Assembly (NCBI RefSeq): GCF_964340395.1
Contig: NC_135559.1
Location: 17,854,550 to 17,918,549, forward strand
Source: Glandiceps talaboti
Taxonomy: Eukaryota > Hemichordata > Enteropneusta > Spengelidae
Reading direction: 5' to 3'
DNA length: 64,000 nucleotides
Below, piece after piece: positions 24,896-36,462 of the stretch. How positions within the stretch are numbered: position 1 is the stretch's first letter; every line of letters starts with the position of its first letter. The notes beneath the pieces were generated by a model, which saw only the letters and a list, made by a program, of their open reading frames with translations, searched no databases and was not told the DNA's origin. Position numbers and translations under genes: made by a program.

Positions 24896-25289
24896 GTAAG
24901 AAACATTTTAATATCATACTGACCCTCTGTGATAGTTGAACATTTACTAAATTACAACACGTGACAGAGTATATATTTTGACACGATTCCACGCCCAGCA
25001 CAGAGGGCATCTTTAATATTTAGGGAACTTTTGGAATTACAAGGGGTGGGGTAGCTATTTGCCAATTAGTCCTAAGGGGAGGGTCATATGTTAGAAAATA
25101 GAAATTAGGGGTGGCTCACATTTTACAATGACTCGGTTTCTTTATCTGACTTTGGATTGTTTTGCCATGATCACACCGCTGCCACCCATTACAAACTATT
25201 GCTACGACATCCCACCACTGCCACCATTGTAAAGTAACATCATAACATATCAGCGAAATGCAGTTATTTGTGGAGTGAGGAGAGAAGCA

Positions 25290-25530
25290 GGTCCCATTGT
25301 AGTAAAGGGGAACAGCATGGCTAGATATTGGGCTGGGGATAAGGGATCAGTCAGTTTCTTTGGCCGGGAGGGGGGGGGGGCGATGAATTGGGAGGGGGTC
25401 ACCCTGTTTTTGAAATTTGCAGTGGGGGGGGGGGTCATGTTGTTTTCAAAATTGGGGATGGGGGGGGTCATTGTGTTTTGGATTGTGATGGAAGAAAAAA
25501 AATCCTTTTTCTACAATGGCATATAGCCTT
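25290..25530. repeat. G-rich dispersed repeat, copy 1
   Basis: It contains GTCACCCTGTTTT, long G runs and GATGGAAGAAAAAAA. Related copies occur reversed at 33240-33425 and in plus orientation at 51925-52095 and 56290-56465. The shared core is a CAG-TTTCT and GGTC-CCTGTTTT arrangement. Confidence 0.6.
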
Positions 25531-25714
25531 GTCTAAAATGTGGTACATGTAAATATTTGTTCTTCTCCCTGTTTCTTACATGAATTCTTTAATATTACTT
25601 ATTAGTTCAAGCATAACTATAAATATACATATACATGTATTACCTAGCTACCACACTAGTTACACAACATGTCATGTAAATGCTTGGCTGTTTCACAATC
25701 AGTGCTTCACTTAT

Positions 25715-26560
25715 ATTGCACTTTGGGGCTAAAGTGAACTTGAAGGTTTCATAATGGTAATCTTCATACATAGTTTATAAAAGGAGTTAATCTAAATTGT
25801 TCTATTCATCAGTATGAACTTGTCAGAAGGGATTAATACACTTTCTATTTTGGACACTACATGTTATTGACACTGCAAATCACCACATCTCATCAGATTC
25901 CAGTTTCTATTATACACTCGGTTTGACCACCTAAAGTTCTCTAACATACTGGTGACTTTAATATACATAACATGCAATATTAATGCCACTATACCAATTT
26001 TACGGGGTCACTTTTATGTGACATGGGAAACTCATTTAAAACTTATGTTAGCTATTCGAAGCTTGGAAATATTACCTCAAAGGCTATGCAGATCTGCCAG
26101 GGGGAAAACCCCAATGACTCCCTCACCCCCAGAGGTCACTCATGCATTCAACCAACAATCAGATGCACCAACAACCTTTATACTGTCATAATGGTATTAA
26201 ACTTTTCTTAAATATTTTCACCCAATTTTAATTTGAGGTGATATTGTCTTTTAAAGATGTGAAATGTTTAACAAGGTAGTTTAAAATTGCCTTAAACTCC
26301 AAATCTCCCTTACCAATGATACTACCAGTAGATGTGCTGACCTTTACTACATGTATATAATGATGCCATTTAACTGTTTAAGAACATATTAAAACCCTAT
26401 ATAAGTTATAAAGAATAGTTTCTGATCCGTGATACTTGCTGTCTTGTAAAGCATGGATTGAGTTATTGCTTGAAAGGATCTGAATAGCCTGAAAATTGGC
26501 TTTAAGAGTAAACATCCTCTAAGGCATCTATATCTAGAGGGAGACCCCCTTGGACTACCT
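25715..26560 (+). repeat. Dispersed repeat family C, uninterrupted copy
   Basis: It starts near AGTGAACTTGAAGGTTTC and ends in the CTGAATAGCCTGAAAATTGG module. It matches 48695-51600, where a LINE is inserted. The terminal modules, with the words GCCTG-AAGTGTC and AATAGCCTGA, recur at about 51420, 51640, 53830, 54100 and 56020. This copy shows the empty target site for that LINE. Confidence 0.8.
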
Positions 26561-26900
26561 TTAGGACTACCTTCCCTGCCCTGTCTTGCAGAGTTTGTAG
26601 CTTAGAAATTAGCTTATTTGTACAATTAGACCAGATATCCCCGTAATCACAAATTGGCAATACCATGGAATTGAATTGACCAGCATTTTGGCAGTTTTTT
26701 TAGGTAAGGCAGACCTAATTCTACGGATAATACATAACCACTGTGAGATTTTGGCACTTATATGGGCAATGCATGATTCCCAGGTGAGAAGTGGGTCAAA
26801 CCATATACCGAGGTATTTAAATGTGCAGACCTGTTGGTTGTAAGGTTTCATTGTTGATCTTGATATTCAAATTATTTGAAGTATTGTACATTTTTCTCCT

Positions 26901-28895
26901 CTGACATGTTGAAGGTCATAACCATTGTGACCATCTATCCTGCTGAACCCTGTATTGTAGAGGGTCATAACCATTGTGACCATCTATCCTGCTGAACCCT
27001 GTATTGTGGAGGATCATAACCATTGTGACCCTCTATCCTGCTGCACTCTGTATTGTGGAGGGTCATAACCATTGTGACCCTCTATCCTGCTGTACCCTGT
27101 ATTATGGAGGGTCATAACCATTGTGATCCCTATCCTGTTGTACTCTGTATTGTGGAGGGTCATACCCATTGCGACCCTTTATCCTGCTGTACCCTGTATT
27201 GTGAAGGGTCATAACCATTGTGACCCTCTATCCTGCTGCACCCTGTATTATTGGGGGTCATAACCATTATTACCCTCTATCCTGCTGAACCCTGTATTAT
27301 TAAGGGTCATAACCATTGTGACCCTCTTTCCTGCTGAACCCTGTATTGTGGAGGATCATAACCATTGTGACCCTCTATCCTGCTGCACTCTGTATTGTGG
27401 AGGGTCATAACCATTGTGACCCTCTATCCTGCTGCACTCTATTGTGGAGGGTCATAACCATTGTGACCCTCTATCCTGCTGCACTCTGTATTGTGGAGGG
27501 TCATAACCATTGTGACCCTCTATCCTGCTGTACCCTGTATTATGGAGGGTCATAACCATTGTGATCCCTATCCTGCTGTACTCTGTATTGTGGAGGGTCA
27601 TACCCATTGCGACCCTTTATCCTGCTGTACCCTGTATTGTGGAGGGTCATAACCATTGTGACCCTCTATCCTTCTGCACCCTGTATTATTGGGGGTCATA
27701 ACCATTATTACCCTCTATCCTGCTGAACCCTGTATTATTGAGGGTCATAACCATTGTGACCCTCTTTCCTGCTGTACCCTGTTTTGTGGAGGGTCATAAC
27801 CATTGTGACCCTCTATCCTGCTGCACCCTGTATTATTGGGGGTCATAACCATTATTACCCTCTATCCTGCTGAACCCTGTATTATTGAGGGTCATAACCA
27901 TTGTGACCCTCTATCCTGCTGTACCCTGTATTATTGGGGGTCATAACCATTATTACCCTCTATCCTGCTGAACCCTGTATTATTGAGGGTCATAACCATT
28001 GTGACCCTCTATCCTGCTGTACCCTGTATTGTGGAGAGTCATAACCATTGTGGCCCTCTATCCTGCTGTACCCTGTATTGTGAAGGGTCATAACCATTGT
28101 GACCCTCTATCATGCTGTACCCTGTATTGTGGACGATCATAACCATTGTGACCCTCTATCCTGCTTTACCCTGTATTATTGAGGGTCATAACCATTGTGA
28201 CCCTCTATCCTACTGTATCCTGTATTGTGGAGGGTTATAACCATTGTGACCCTATATCCTGCTGTACCCTGTATTGTGAAGGGTCATAACCATTGTGACC
28301 CTCTATCATGCTGTACCCTTTATTATTGAGGGCCATAACCATTGTGACCCTCTATCCTGCTGTATCCTGTATTGTGGAGGATCATAACCATTGTGACCCT
28401 CTATCCTGCTGAACCCTGTATTATTGAGGGTCATAACCATTGTGACCCTCTATCCTGCTGTACCCTGTATTGTAGGGGGTCATAACCATTGTGACCCTCT
28501 ATCCAGTTGAAACCCTAACCATAACTGTTCTATCTCCTAGCCACACCTTCTATGTTGAAACCTGTGAAGAAGTAGCATATTTGACCTGATGTGCAACAAA
28601 GTGATTTAAAAGCAAAGATTTAAGGTTTTACTCAATATTGTAGTATTCACAAGTTTACTGAACAAGTCACACAAAAAAATTAAAAAATGAATGGAGTTGT
28701 CTTTTACAAAAGGAAAGCAGGTGTGAATTACTTCATTTTATCAATACTGTCATGTCATTTGTAGCAAAACATAGCAATTTAGTAAATGATCAACACAAAC
28801 AGGGGAATTAACATTTCAGTTTCACAGATATTAAGAGATTCCCTCAATATAGCCCCAATATATTATTATCCCAAAATATTTCCAATTGCGTTTTT
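26901..28895. mobile_element. 2-kb insertion flanked by a 14-bp direct repeat
   Basis: TACATTTTTCTCCT occurs at 26887-26900 and again at 28896-28909, exactly where the LINE reading is interrupted. This fits a target site duplication of the length made by target-primed or similar insertion. The insert consists of a minisatellite (26915-28510) plus about 385 bp of unique AT-rich sequence. I see no coding capacity. Confidence 0.65.
26915..28510. repeat. 49-bp minisatellite, about 32 units, each with a hairpin
   Basis: The unit runs GAGGGTCATAACCATTGTGA, CCCTCTATCCTGCTG, then CACCCTGTATTGTG, for 49 bp. Each unit can fold GAGGGTCA against TGACCCTC around a 9-base loop. Variant units (GGGGGTCAT with ATTACCCTC, and CATACCCATTGCGACCCTTT) recur in the same order about 438 bp apart. 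This shows higher-order duplication at roughly nine-unit steps. Confidence 0.92.
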
Positions 28896-29730
28896 TACAT
28901 TTTTCTCCTAGAACTGAATACCATACAGTGTCACTTTGTCTTTTTTTCATATTCAGTGTCAATTTATTAGCGTGTAACCAATTATAGATTGACCTCATGT
29001 CTTCTTGCAACTTGTTTTCAATTTCATAAACCTCTTTTGATGCGTAGAAGAGAGCAGTATCATCTGCATATAACACAACATTTAAATTACTGAGCTGTCA
29101 GTGGAGGTCATTTATGTAAATGATCAATAGCAGCGGGCCAAGAACGGACCCATGTGGAACTCCGTAGTCAATTGGAAGAAGCTCTGTGGTTACGCCATTA
29201 ATTGATAAGCATTGCTTTCTATTGGACAAGTAATTTTTAAACCAGATGTATTCGTTATCATGTAAACCCATGTTTGAAAGCTTATTCAAAAGGAGTGAAA
29301 CATCGACGGTGTCAAAAGCCTTGTTGAGATCAAGAAAGATGACACCTGTGTATAAACCTTTGTGATTATTTTCTAGAATATAATCAGTGACGTCTATGAG
29401 GGCAGTTCCAGTAGAGTGTGACGGACGAAAACCAGATTGATGTACACAAAGGAAATTATTTGCAATTAAATAAAAGTATAACTGATCATGAACAATTTTC
29501 AGAAACGTTTTCAGGCAAACAGATAATAATGAAATGGGCCTATAGTTTGTCATGTCTAGAACTGAGCCATCTTTTTGAATTGGCGCAGACCTTAGCAATT
29601 TTCCAGTCGTCTGGTAGATCCCCTGTCAGAAGTGAATAATTAAATATAGTTGCTAACGGCCAGGAGATGTGTGAACTTGCATGTGTAGATGTACACGTAA
29701 CGCATGAGAAATGAAAGACCTTAAAATTGA

Positions 29731-29777
29731 CTGGATGGACGGACGGACGGACGGACGGACTGACTGACTGACTGACT
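29731..29777. repeat. (GGAC)n(TGAC)n microsatellite
   Basis: A pure tetranucleotide run at the degenerate 5' side of the LINE remnant. The sequence from here to 30586 shows no other feature. Confidence 0.9.
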
Positions 29778-30586
29778 CTAAAATCTGTGCCTCCATTGAC
29801 CTGAATGTTGAATTGCACACAAAACATAACCAATCTAGGGTGAGATACACTTTGAAATAATATGTGACAAACACTGTGACTGACCTAGCCTGTGTCTAGA
29901 TATTGAATATTCAATGTCCATGTATATAGTTAGTCTAGTTCCTATACATTTACATACTGGCTTTGTATTCATAGCACTATATAGTGCTACATATTAATTT
30001 GTAATTGATTGTGTTGTGCGGAAGAATTTTAAATTTTGACCAATTTAGTTAGAAGGGGGTGGGGAAAGGGGTTCTGATTTATCATACATATACAAACTAC
30101 TGAACTGTTACTTGGCATACATATCGTATGAATTATATGTACATGTCTTCTTATCAAATATAACCTTTCTGTGTTCATGTTTCACTTATTCTCTGATACC
30201 ACCATCACCAAGTTTAATACATGTTGCCAGGTTAGATGTGAAACCCACATTTGTGGTGCTAATGTTTTACACCATAACCTACTAAGAATGCAATATATTC
30301 CAAAGTGAAAACAATATTATTCAGGATTCTTGGAGCATATATTATGTGAATGACTGATAATCAAAGTTATAAACTTAGACTTGTTTATTGATCGATTATC
30401 TAGTAAAGTGCTACTTAATTACTGTAGCTAGGACTTCTACAATACAGACACAGTGCAAAATTAGATCCCCTGGAATAGGTTAAATCGAGTATCCATCATC
30501 GAGTGACAGTATATTGCGAGTAAACTGTTGTCAGGAGATCATAATATTACATAATTTTTTTATATAAGAATGTATTTATTTTCAAG

Positions 30587-30628
30587 GCTATCATGTTGTC
30601 AGCAGTACACTGGACAACATAGCCAGTA
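30587..30628 (+). CDS. Exon 2: 42-bp linker exon
   Basis: A TGTATTTATTTTCAAG acceptor and GTAAGTG donor bracket 42 bp open in phase 1, reading (G)YHVVSSTLDNIAS. Joining it to exon 1 gives IIDG and to exon 3 gives NKQV, both clean. It adds 14 residues between the signal peptide and the basic segment. The splice signals are good, but the exon is short and has no homology support within the window. Direct joining of exon 1 to exon 3 would also stay in frame, so it could be a cassette exon. Confidence 0.6.
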
Positions 30629-31329
30629 GTAAGTGAACTGAATTAGAAATCAAGTTATGAAACAGCTGTAGTAAAGAAAACTTTTTTTATGACAATTTCT
30701 ATTTATATCACATTTGATTATTGAAAACATGTTCAAAAACATTTTCGTTAAAATTAGCAGTTTGTTCGATGGAGGGGAGTGTTGAGTAAGTGCCATGATT
30801 AAACTGAACATTTATGAACAGGACAAAGAGGTGCCTTGCGCCAGTGGGGATGCAAACACTTTTACAAACTAGTTGAGACCACAACCAGACACGTCGAACT
30901 GAGAACGTTAAACTACTTTAATCAATACGCTTTGTCGATTGATATGAACAATAGGCGAACAGCAAACAGGAAGAAAGGAACAGAGCATGCGCAAAAACAA
31001 CTACAAGTAAACACAACTGTCCAGTGTGAGGGCGTGCTAACTGTGACACAACTAACAACATTAACAGAATGGCGTAGCCACCTCTTTCTTTCTTCATTTT
31101 ATGGCAGGCGGGAACAATTTAAAACTACTTTAAGAATGAGAGTGGCACAATAATGTAAATAATAAAGGTACTGATACAATACTCTCACCACTAAAACCTA
31201 AAAAAAATGAGGACAAGGTTGTGGTACCTCAAAAGTCAATGTTATTGTTTAAATGTTCGTGTATGTAAAGATGTAAGGACATAACAATTCAACTAATAAT
31301 GAAAATAGTCTAGAAGTTTAAACAAAGTC
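30629..31329. other. Intronic stretch, nothing recognised
   Basis: The open frame at 30836-31153 has no known domain and probably belongs to degraded retroelement sequence. Confidence 0.4.
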
Positions 31330-32880
31330 CTTTCAGTGGCCTGGAAGATGGCGTTTGCGACTAGATTTCCTTGTCACCTGGGTGAGGTGTCGGTGTTTTA
31401 GGCTGATGGATTCTGTTCTTTGTGAAATCTCAGTGTCTTCTATAGAAGTGAGTGGGGACAGCCTTCTATCATGCAAACAATGTTCTGTGGAAGCTACACA
31501 TGTACTCTGGTTGACCTTATTGGTTAATGAGAGTTCACAAGGGTTACAGCGAGGATCAGGAGGTATAGCTAGAGGTCGGAGAGACAGGGCTTCATTGAAG
31601 TACTCTCCGTGAGCACTTTTCCAAGGAAACGATTGTGTTGTAGCAGAGGATCTAGATGGCACACTGTAGTGCTCTGACTGTTTGACATAGTAAGATGATT
31701 TTCGATGTTGGTTCTCGTGACATTGATAGATGTCACACCCTGGACTACCAACTGGGATGGCGAAGCATACGAGATCCTCATTGTCTATTGGTGGAGTTGT
31801 AAGAGATTCCCCTTTGAGGGCCTTGAAGAGTTCACTCGAACAGTGATTAGTTTGGCGCTCACGCTTGATAATACTAGCAGGTATATAAGTACCAATATTT
31901 GGTGGGTCTGTGGTAGATTGTGGGACTTTCGTTGATGGCTAGGTTCCTTGAGCTAGATGGACATGAGTAGGTCATAAATCTGGGCACTCTGACTGCCTGT
32001 TTAGCCAAGTCGACCTGTTAGTGAATGGTAGTCTCATGTTTCCTGAGATGACATCTTGGATGGATAGCGATCTTATGACAGAAACCTGCATGCTCAACAA
32101 ATGAGCAAATCTGGCATGCTGGAGCATCGCAGTCTAGGGTATTGCAGTTGGCGACATCCGATGCAATGATCTCAGTGTTGGCAAGGTGACAAACAGAAGC
32201 TTGATAATGACTCACCGTGCAGAGGAAGGATGATACATGTGGGCTGGTGGAAAACTCACTGCAACACAATTTCGCATATTCCTATACTAGACCTGCTATC
32301 AGTAACAATACAGGGCCAGTGATACGACCGGGTGGTGTAAGGACTGAAATGTTTAGTAGCAACTGCGGTGGAATGGGCCTCGACATCACAGGGGATGAGC
32401 CATGTAACTTGCCATCCACGAAGCTTAGCATCGAAGGAACCAACAAGGTTGAGCTTGTCACCACATGACACATACAAAGTGGAGCTGATTCTGAGTCATC
32501 CAAAGCAGTGTCAGTAAAGCAGCTAGCTTTCACTGGTAAGTTGAGGCTCTTAACTAAAGACAGCCAAATCATGTTGTCTGTAACACAACTTTTGAAGGTA
32601 ACGTGAGCAGTTTGAGAGACATAGAAAGTACTGAGGTATGGTGATTGGTGAACTTGTATTCTGTGAGCAGTGATAGATGTGCCGGCATCTTGATCTGTGG
32701 TTTCCTCATTGAGAAGACAGTCATATTCAGTGTCGATATCGAGTATTTTAGCAATCTATTTCTCCTTACTCATGAATTTACGATCTCGGTCAGGTAGGAA
32801 CTTACACTCGCTTAGAAAATGATGATCTGGTCGACTAGCCTGCTTACACAGGGGACAGGATCAATAAGGGTTTGGGCCAC
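31330..32880 (-). mobile_element. Degenerate Ty3/gypsy-like LTR retrotransposon remnant
   Basis: On the minus strand, in order, there is a Cys/His knuckle (CPLCKQ..PDHHFLSEC near 32850) and then a region resembling a retropepsin, in which the expected Asp-Ser-Gly-Ala core is lost (SCVTDNMI). A segment FLCTVSHYQASV..CQICSF near 32200-32080 resembles the RNase H-to-integrase junction of gypsy elements. Integrase-like scraps follow (IKRERQ near 31880; a C-terminal piece at 31560-31400). Reverse transcriptase is missing, several frames are broken and no LTRs are visible. It lies antisense in intron 2 of the propeller gene. Confidence 0.55.
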
Positions 32881-33239
32881 TCTGTTGTGCCTAGGGGTTG
32901 ACTTGCAGAATGGGTGTTGAAATTGTCTTTGCGAGGAGTAAAGTTAAAATTGAATGCAGCAGTGCACATGACAATGGCATGTTCGGCCATATGGATTTTA
33001 TCCAGGAGAGAAGATAAAGCCTGCGAGTACAGGTTCAGTATAAATTAACTTCATTTATCATCTATGAAGATCACATTATGGAACTTTTAATTTTTGTCAG
33101 AAAGCATTGGCCATTGGAGTCGAATATTTATATGGCATGTGCTGTAACTAGTGTGATAAATAACATGTTTATGTAATATGTACAATTGTGTTTAAACGTA
33201 ACTCTAGGTGAAGTGATATTAAAGAATATAGGTAAGAAA

Positions 33240-33425
33240 CAGGGAGCAAACAAATTATTCAGTTCAGACAGCGTCATGCCTTTGTAGAAAAGTTTTTTCT
33301 TCCATCACAATCCAAAGCACAGTGATGCCCCTATGGCCCTATCCAAACTTTTCAAAACAGGGTGACCCCTACCAATCCACCAGACCAAAGAAATTGACTG
33401 GTCTCTTTAGTAAATTTTCCTAACT
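33240..33425 (-). repeat. G-rich dispersed repeat, inverted copy
   Basis: The reverse complement resembles 25320-25530: GTCAATTTCTTTGG, CAGGGTGACCCC on the plus strand, and TTTTTTCTTCCATCACAATC. The following 33426-34242 shows no recognised feature. Confidence 0.55.
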
Positions 33426-34637
33426 ATATTCACTATTTCATATGGAAATGGTGTACAAACATGTACTGTTTACTTTTTAAGCACGGCATGTAGTGTGGGA
33501 AATGATATGGTGTGTTACAAAACACATGTTGACAGATTGCGCTCGTGAAACATCATACGTCAGGTTCGCTCAGGCCTGTGGGTCACGTAACACAGACTAA
33601 TTTCCTTAGGTTTCGCCCTCAATAAGCAGTATGTGTTGGGGTGACACACAGTCCTTCGATGAATTCGAAACAGACATACGATGTTGTCCCCATGTTCAGG
33701 CAACATGTTAATTATGATATAACATGTAATTTACATTCGTCGTTTGCATTAATGATAATACCATTGAAGTAAGGTGATATATCATTTATGGTAGCTCAGA
33801 ATGTTAACTTATTCAACACAGATCTATAGTGGTAACATCATGTGACACCTGTCCTACATGTATGATTAGAGTGAATTGTATATATCCAACTTATTTGCAG
33901 AACAGATTTCATATAATAACAAGAAGTGGCTTACAATATATTAATTGCATCATATTTATTGGATTTCGTAATGATTCTATGAAACATATCTGGCATGACT
34001 CAGTAATTTGCATAATTAAATCATGTGATATCGAGTTTGCGGGGCCAGAGTGTCATTCCACGTACCATATATTAACAGCATCGTGATGCATGTATTGCTC
34101 AGCTTTGACAGGTAGAACTTGCCTATCACTGGCTATTTTGCATAATTAATGACAGTTACCGTTTAGGGGATACGTTATCAATTGTTGCTCATAATTTAGT
34201 TTAAGGCGACGAAAATATTGACGCTATCGGCACACATATGATAGCTTTGTACAACCGATATTTGTAATAATTGCCGAAATTTGTAATAACGCCGATATTT
34301 GTAATAAAAATCACGTTTTTCATGTAATAAAGCCGACATTTGTAATAATTGCCGAAATTTGTAATATTTTCTATCAACGAAAAATCTAATAAAAATTGCC
34401 GATATTTGTAATAAATTTAGGAAAAAAATGTAATAAAGTTGCCGAAATTTGTAATAAAAAATTACATTAAGGAGGGTCCTTCCTTTCACACTAAAACATG
34501 GGTTATCTAAATAAAGAAATACAAGATTTCAAAAACATCACGTCAAACGAAAGTAGATTTAACAAACATTAATTGAATTGATTAATATAATAATTAATTG
34601 AACAATTAAACAAGTTATTATTATTTCAATCAATCCG

Positions 34638-35125
34638 CATATATATATATATATATGTGTGTGTGTGGGGGGGGGGGGTGTGGGGGGGGTGGGGGGTGGG
34701 TGGGTGTGTGTGTATGTATGTATGTATGTATGTGATGAGGAAGTGTAAGAACGATTCAACAAACGAACGAATTAACGAACAAAGAAATGGATGTATGAAT
34801 GAATGAATGAATGAATGAATGAATGAATGAATGAATGAATGAATGAATGAACGAACGAACAAACGAACGAACAAATTAATTTATTAGTTAATGGATGGGT
34901 GGATGGATGGATGCCATTCATTTGAAGGAACTAATTAATTAATTAATTGATGGATGAATGAATGAATGAATGAATGAATGAATGAATGAATGAATGAATG
35001 AATGAATGAATGAATGAATGAACGAACGAACAAATAAATCAATGGATGGTTGGTTGGTTGGATGGATGGATGGATGAATGAATGAATGAATGAATGAATG
35101 AATGAATGAATGAATGCATGAATGT
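34638..35125. repeat. Compound TA/TG/G-run and (GAAT)n microsatellites
   Basis: (TA)n, TG and long G runs occupy 34638-34735, then (GAAT)n at about 34794-34872 and 34945-35125 with GGAT interruptions. All are inside the foldback-like element. Confidence 0.92.
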
Positions 35126-35437
35126 GCACTGTGTAATTCTTAGCGGAGTTTTGTTATATTTTGCAGGCTGCCAGGGATACTGAGCAATTCGACAAAATAT
35201 ATTAGAAACTATGTGTTTGCATGACATTTACATGGAATTTGTGAGATTTGTCGCCACTGATGAGTATCGATTTGACTTATGCCATCAATGTTTGAGCACA
35301 GCAGCCCCCCTTTCATATCATTACGGTGATTTTCTATTCTTCAGCTATTCAATTTAGTGGCGTTTTCGAGGATGTGCATGGTTTAGTGAGCTGTGCACTA
35401 TAGGTAGTAGTTCGTCATTTAAAATCTGTAGTAAACT

Positions 35438-36462
35438 AATATGTGATATGTGATATGTGTTTTATTGTCATATATATACTGATACATATATAATGAAATG
35501 TGCATTGATTTTACGTGTAATGAAAAATTTACAAAAACAATATTCTGTAGAGGACTCCTAACACGAAATTGATGCGTCAATAGAGAACTTAAATTGATTC
35601 ATTAAGAGTGCGGACTGCAGTTGGGTAAAAGCTAAACAATGTGCGATTAGAACCTGATTTGATCGAACGGTACCGCTCGCCTGAGCGCATAAGTTGGAAT
35701 AAATTACGTGCTGGATGGAAATCGTCTTTTACAATTGACTGAGCTCTTTTCTTTACTTGAGCGTTGTACAACTCATTAAGAAAAGGAAGTTGACATCCAA
35801 TGATGCTACTGGCAGTGTTAACGATTCGATTGAGACGTTTCCGGTCATCAACTGTGGCATTGCCCCACCACACGATGATTGACAGTGTCAGGACACTCTC
35901 AATCACCGCTCGGTAGAACTTAATCAACAATCCCTGGCTGACACGGAAACTTCTCAATCGTCTTAAGAAGAACAGTCTTTTCTGTGCTTTCTTCACAATA
36001 TGATCAGTATTGATTTCCCATTTCAGATCGGCTGAGAGGTAAACACCGAGAAACTTAAAATACTGCACTATTTCAACCTCTGAGTTGTTGATGACTAGAG
36101 GAACAATATCAGATGGATTCCTTCGAAAGTCCACAATAATCTCTTTGGTCTTTTTGACATTCAGTTCAAGATTGTTTTCAGAGCACCATGTTATGATAGA
36201 GTTCACTTCATTACGATATGATGTTTCATCGTTTTTTATTAATCCGCCCACGGTGGTGTCATCAGCAAATTTGATGATAAAATTATTATCAGACACAGTA
36301 ACGCAATCATGGGTAAATAATGAGTATAACATCGGCGACAAATTACAACCTTGAGGTGTACCAGTATTAAGAACTAGAGATTTCGAATAATTATTTCCAA
36401 TTTTAACAACTTGTGATCGATCTAATAAAAAATGTAACACCCATTTGACATTTGTAACAAAA
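35438..36462 (-). mobile_element. 5'-truncated L2-clade LINE with near-intact RT C-terminal half
   Basis: A 283-residue open frame (36440-35589) reads WVLHFLLDRSQVV, NTGTPQGCNLSPMLYSLFTH, the catalytic FADDT, LNVKKTKEIIVDFR, FKFLGVYLSADLKW and FFLRRLRSF, and ends near a FYPTAVRTLNESI tail. This order is typical of the L2/Maui clade. The 3' UTR has GACAATAAAAC followed by ATATCAC-type repeats at 35438-35456, as L2 elements do. It is truncated inside the RT palm, where it abuts the TTGTAATAA array. The open frame suggests a relatively recent insertion. Confidence 0.85.

Larger units (their letters stand above)
26580..29690 (-). mobile_element. Non-LTR retrotransposon RT remnant split by a minisatellite insertion
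   Basis: On the minus strand the RT domain starts near 29670 (WPLATIFNYSLLTG, WKIAKV). It continues at 29598-29098 with NYRPISLLSV, QSGFRPSHSTGTAL, DLNKAFDTVD and GVPHGSVLGPLL. The catalytic YADD lies at about 29073. The thumb (FKYLGIWFDPLLTW) is at 26850-26609, about 2 kb further on. The RT is therefore broken by an insertion at 26901-28895 and by frameshifts near 29590 and 29090. The motif set fits a CR1/Jockey-like clade. It lies in intron 1 of the propeller gene, antisense, and is dead. Confidence 0.8.

Noticed and set aside
27346-27555. Periodic HNHCDPLSCCTL frame
   Set aside because: It is a translation of the 49-bp minisatellite; it breaks wherever units vary.
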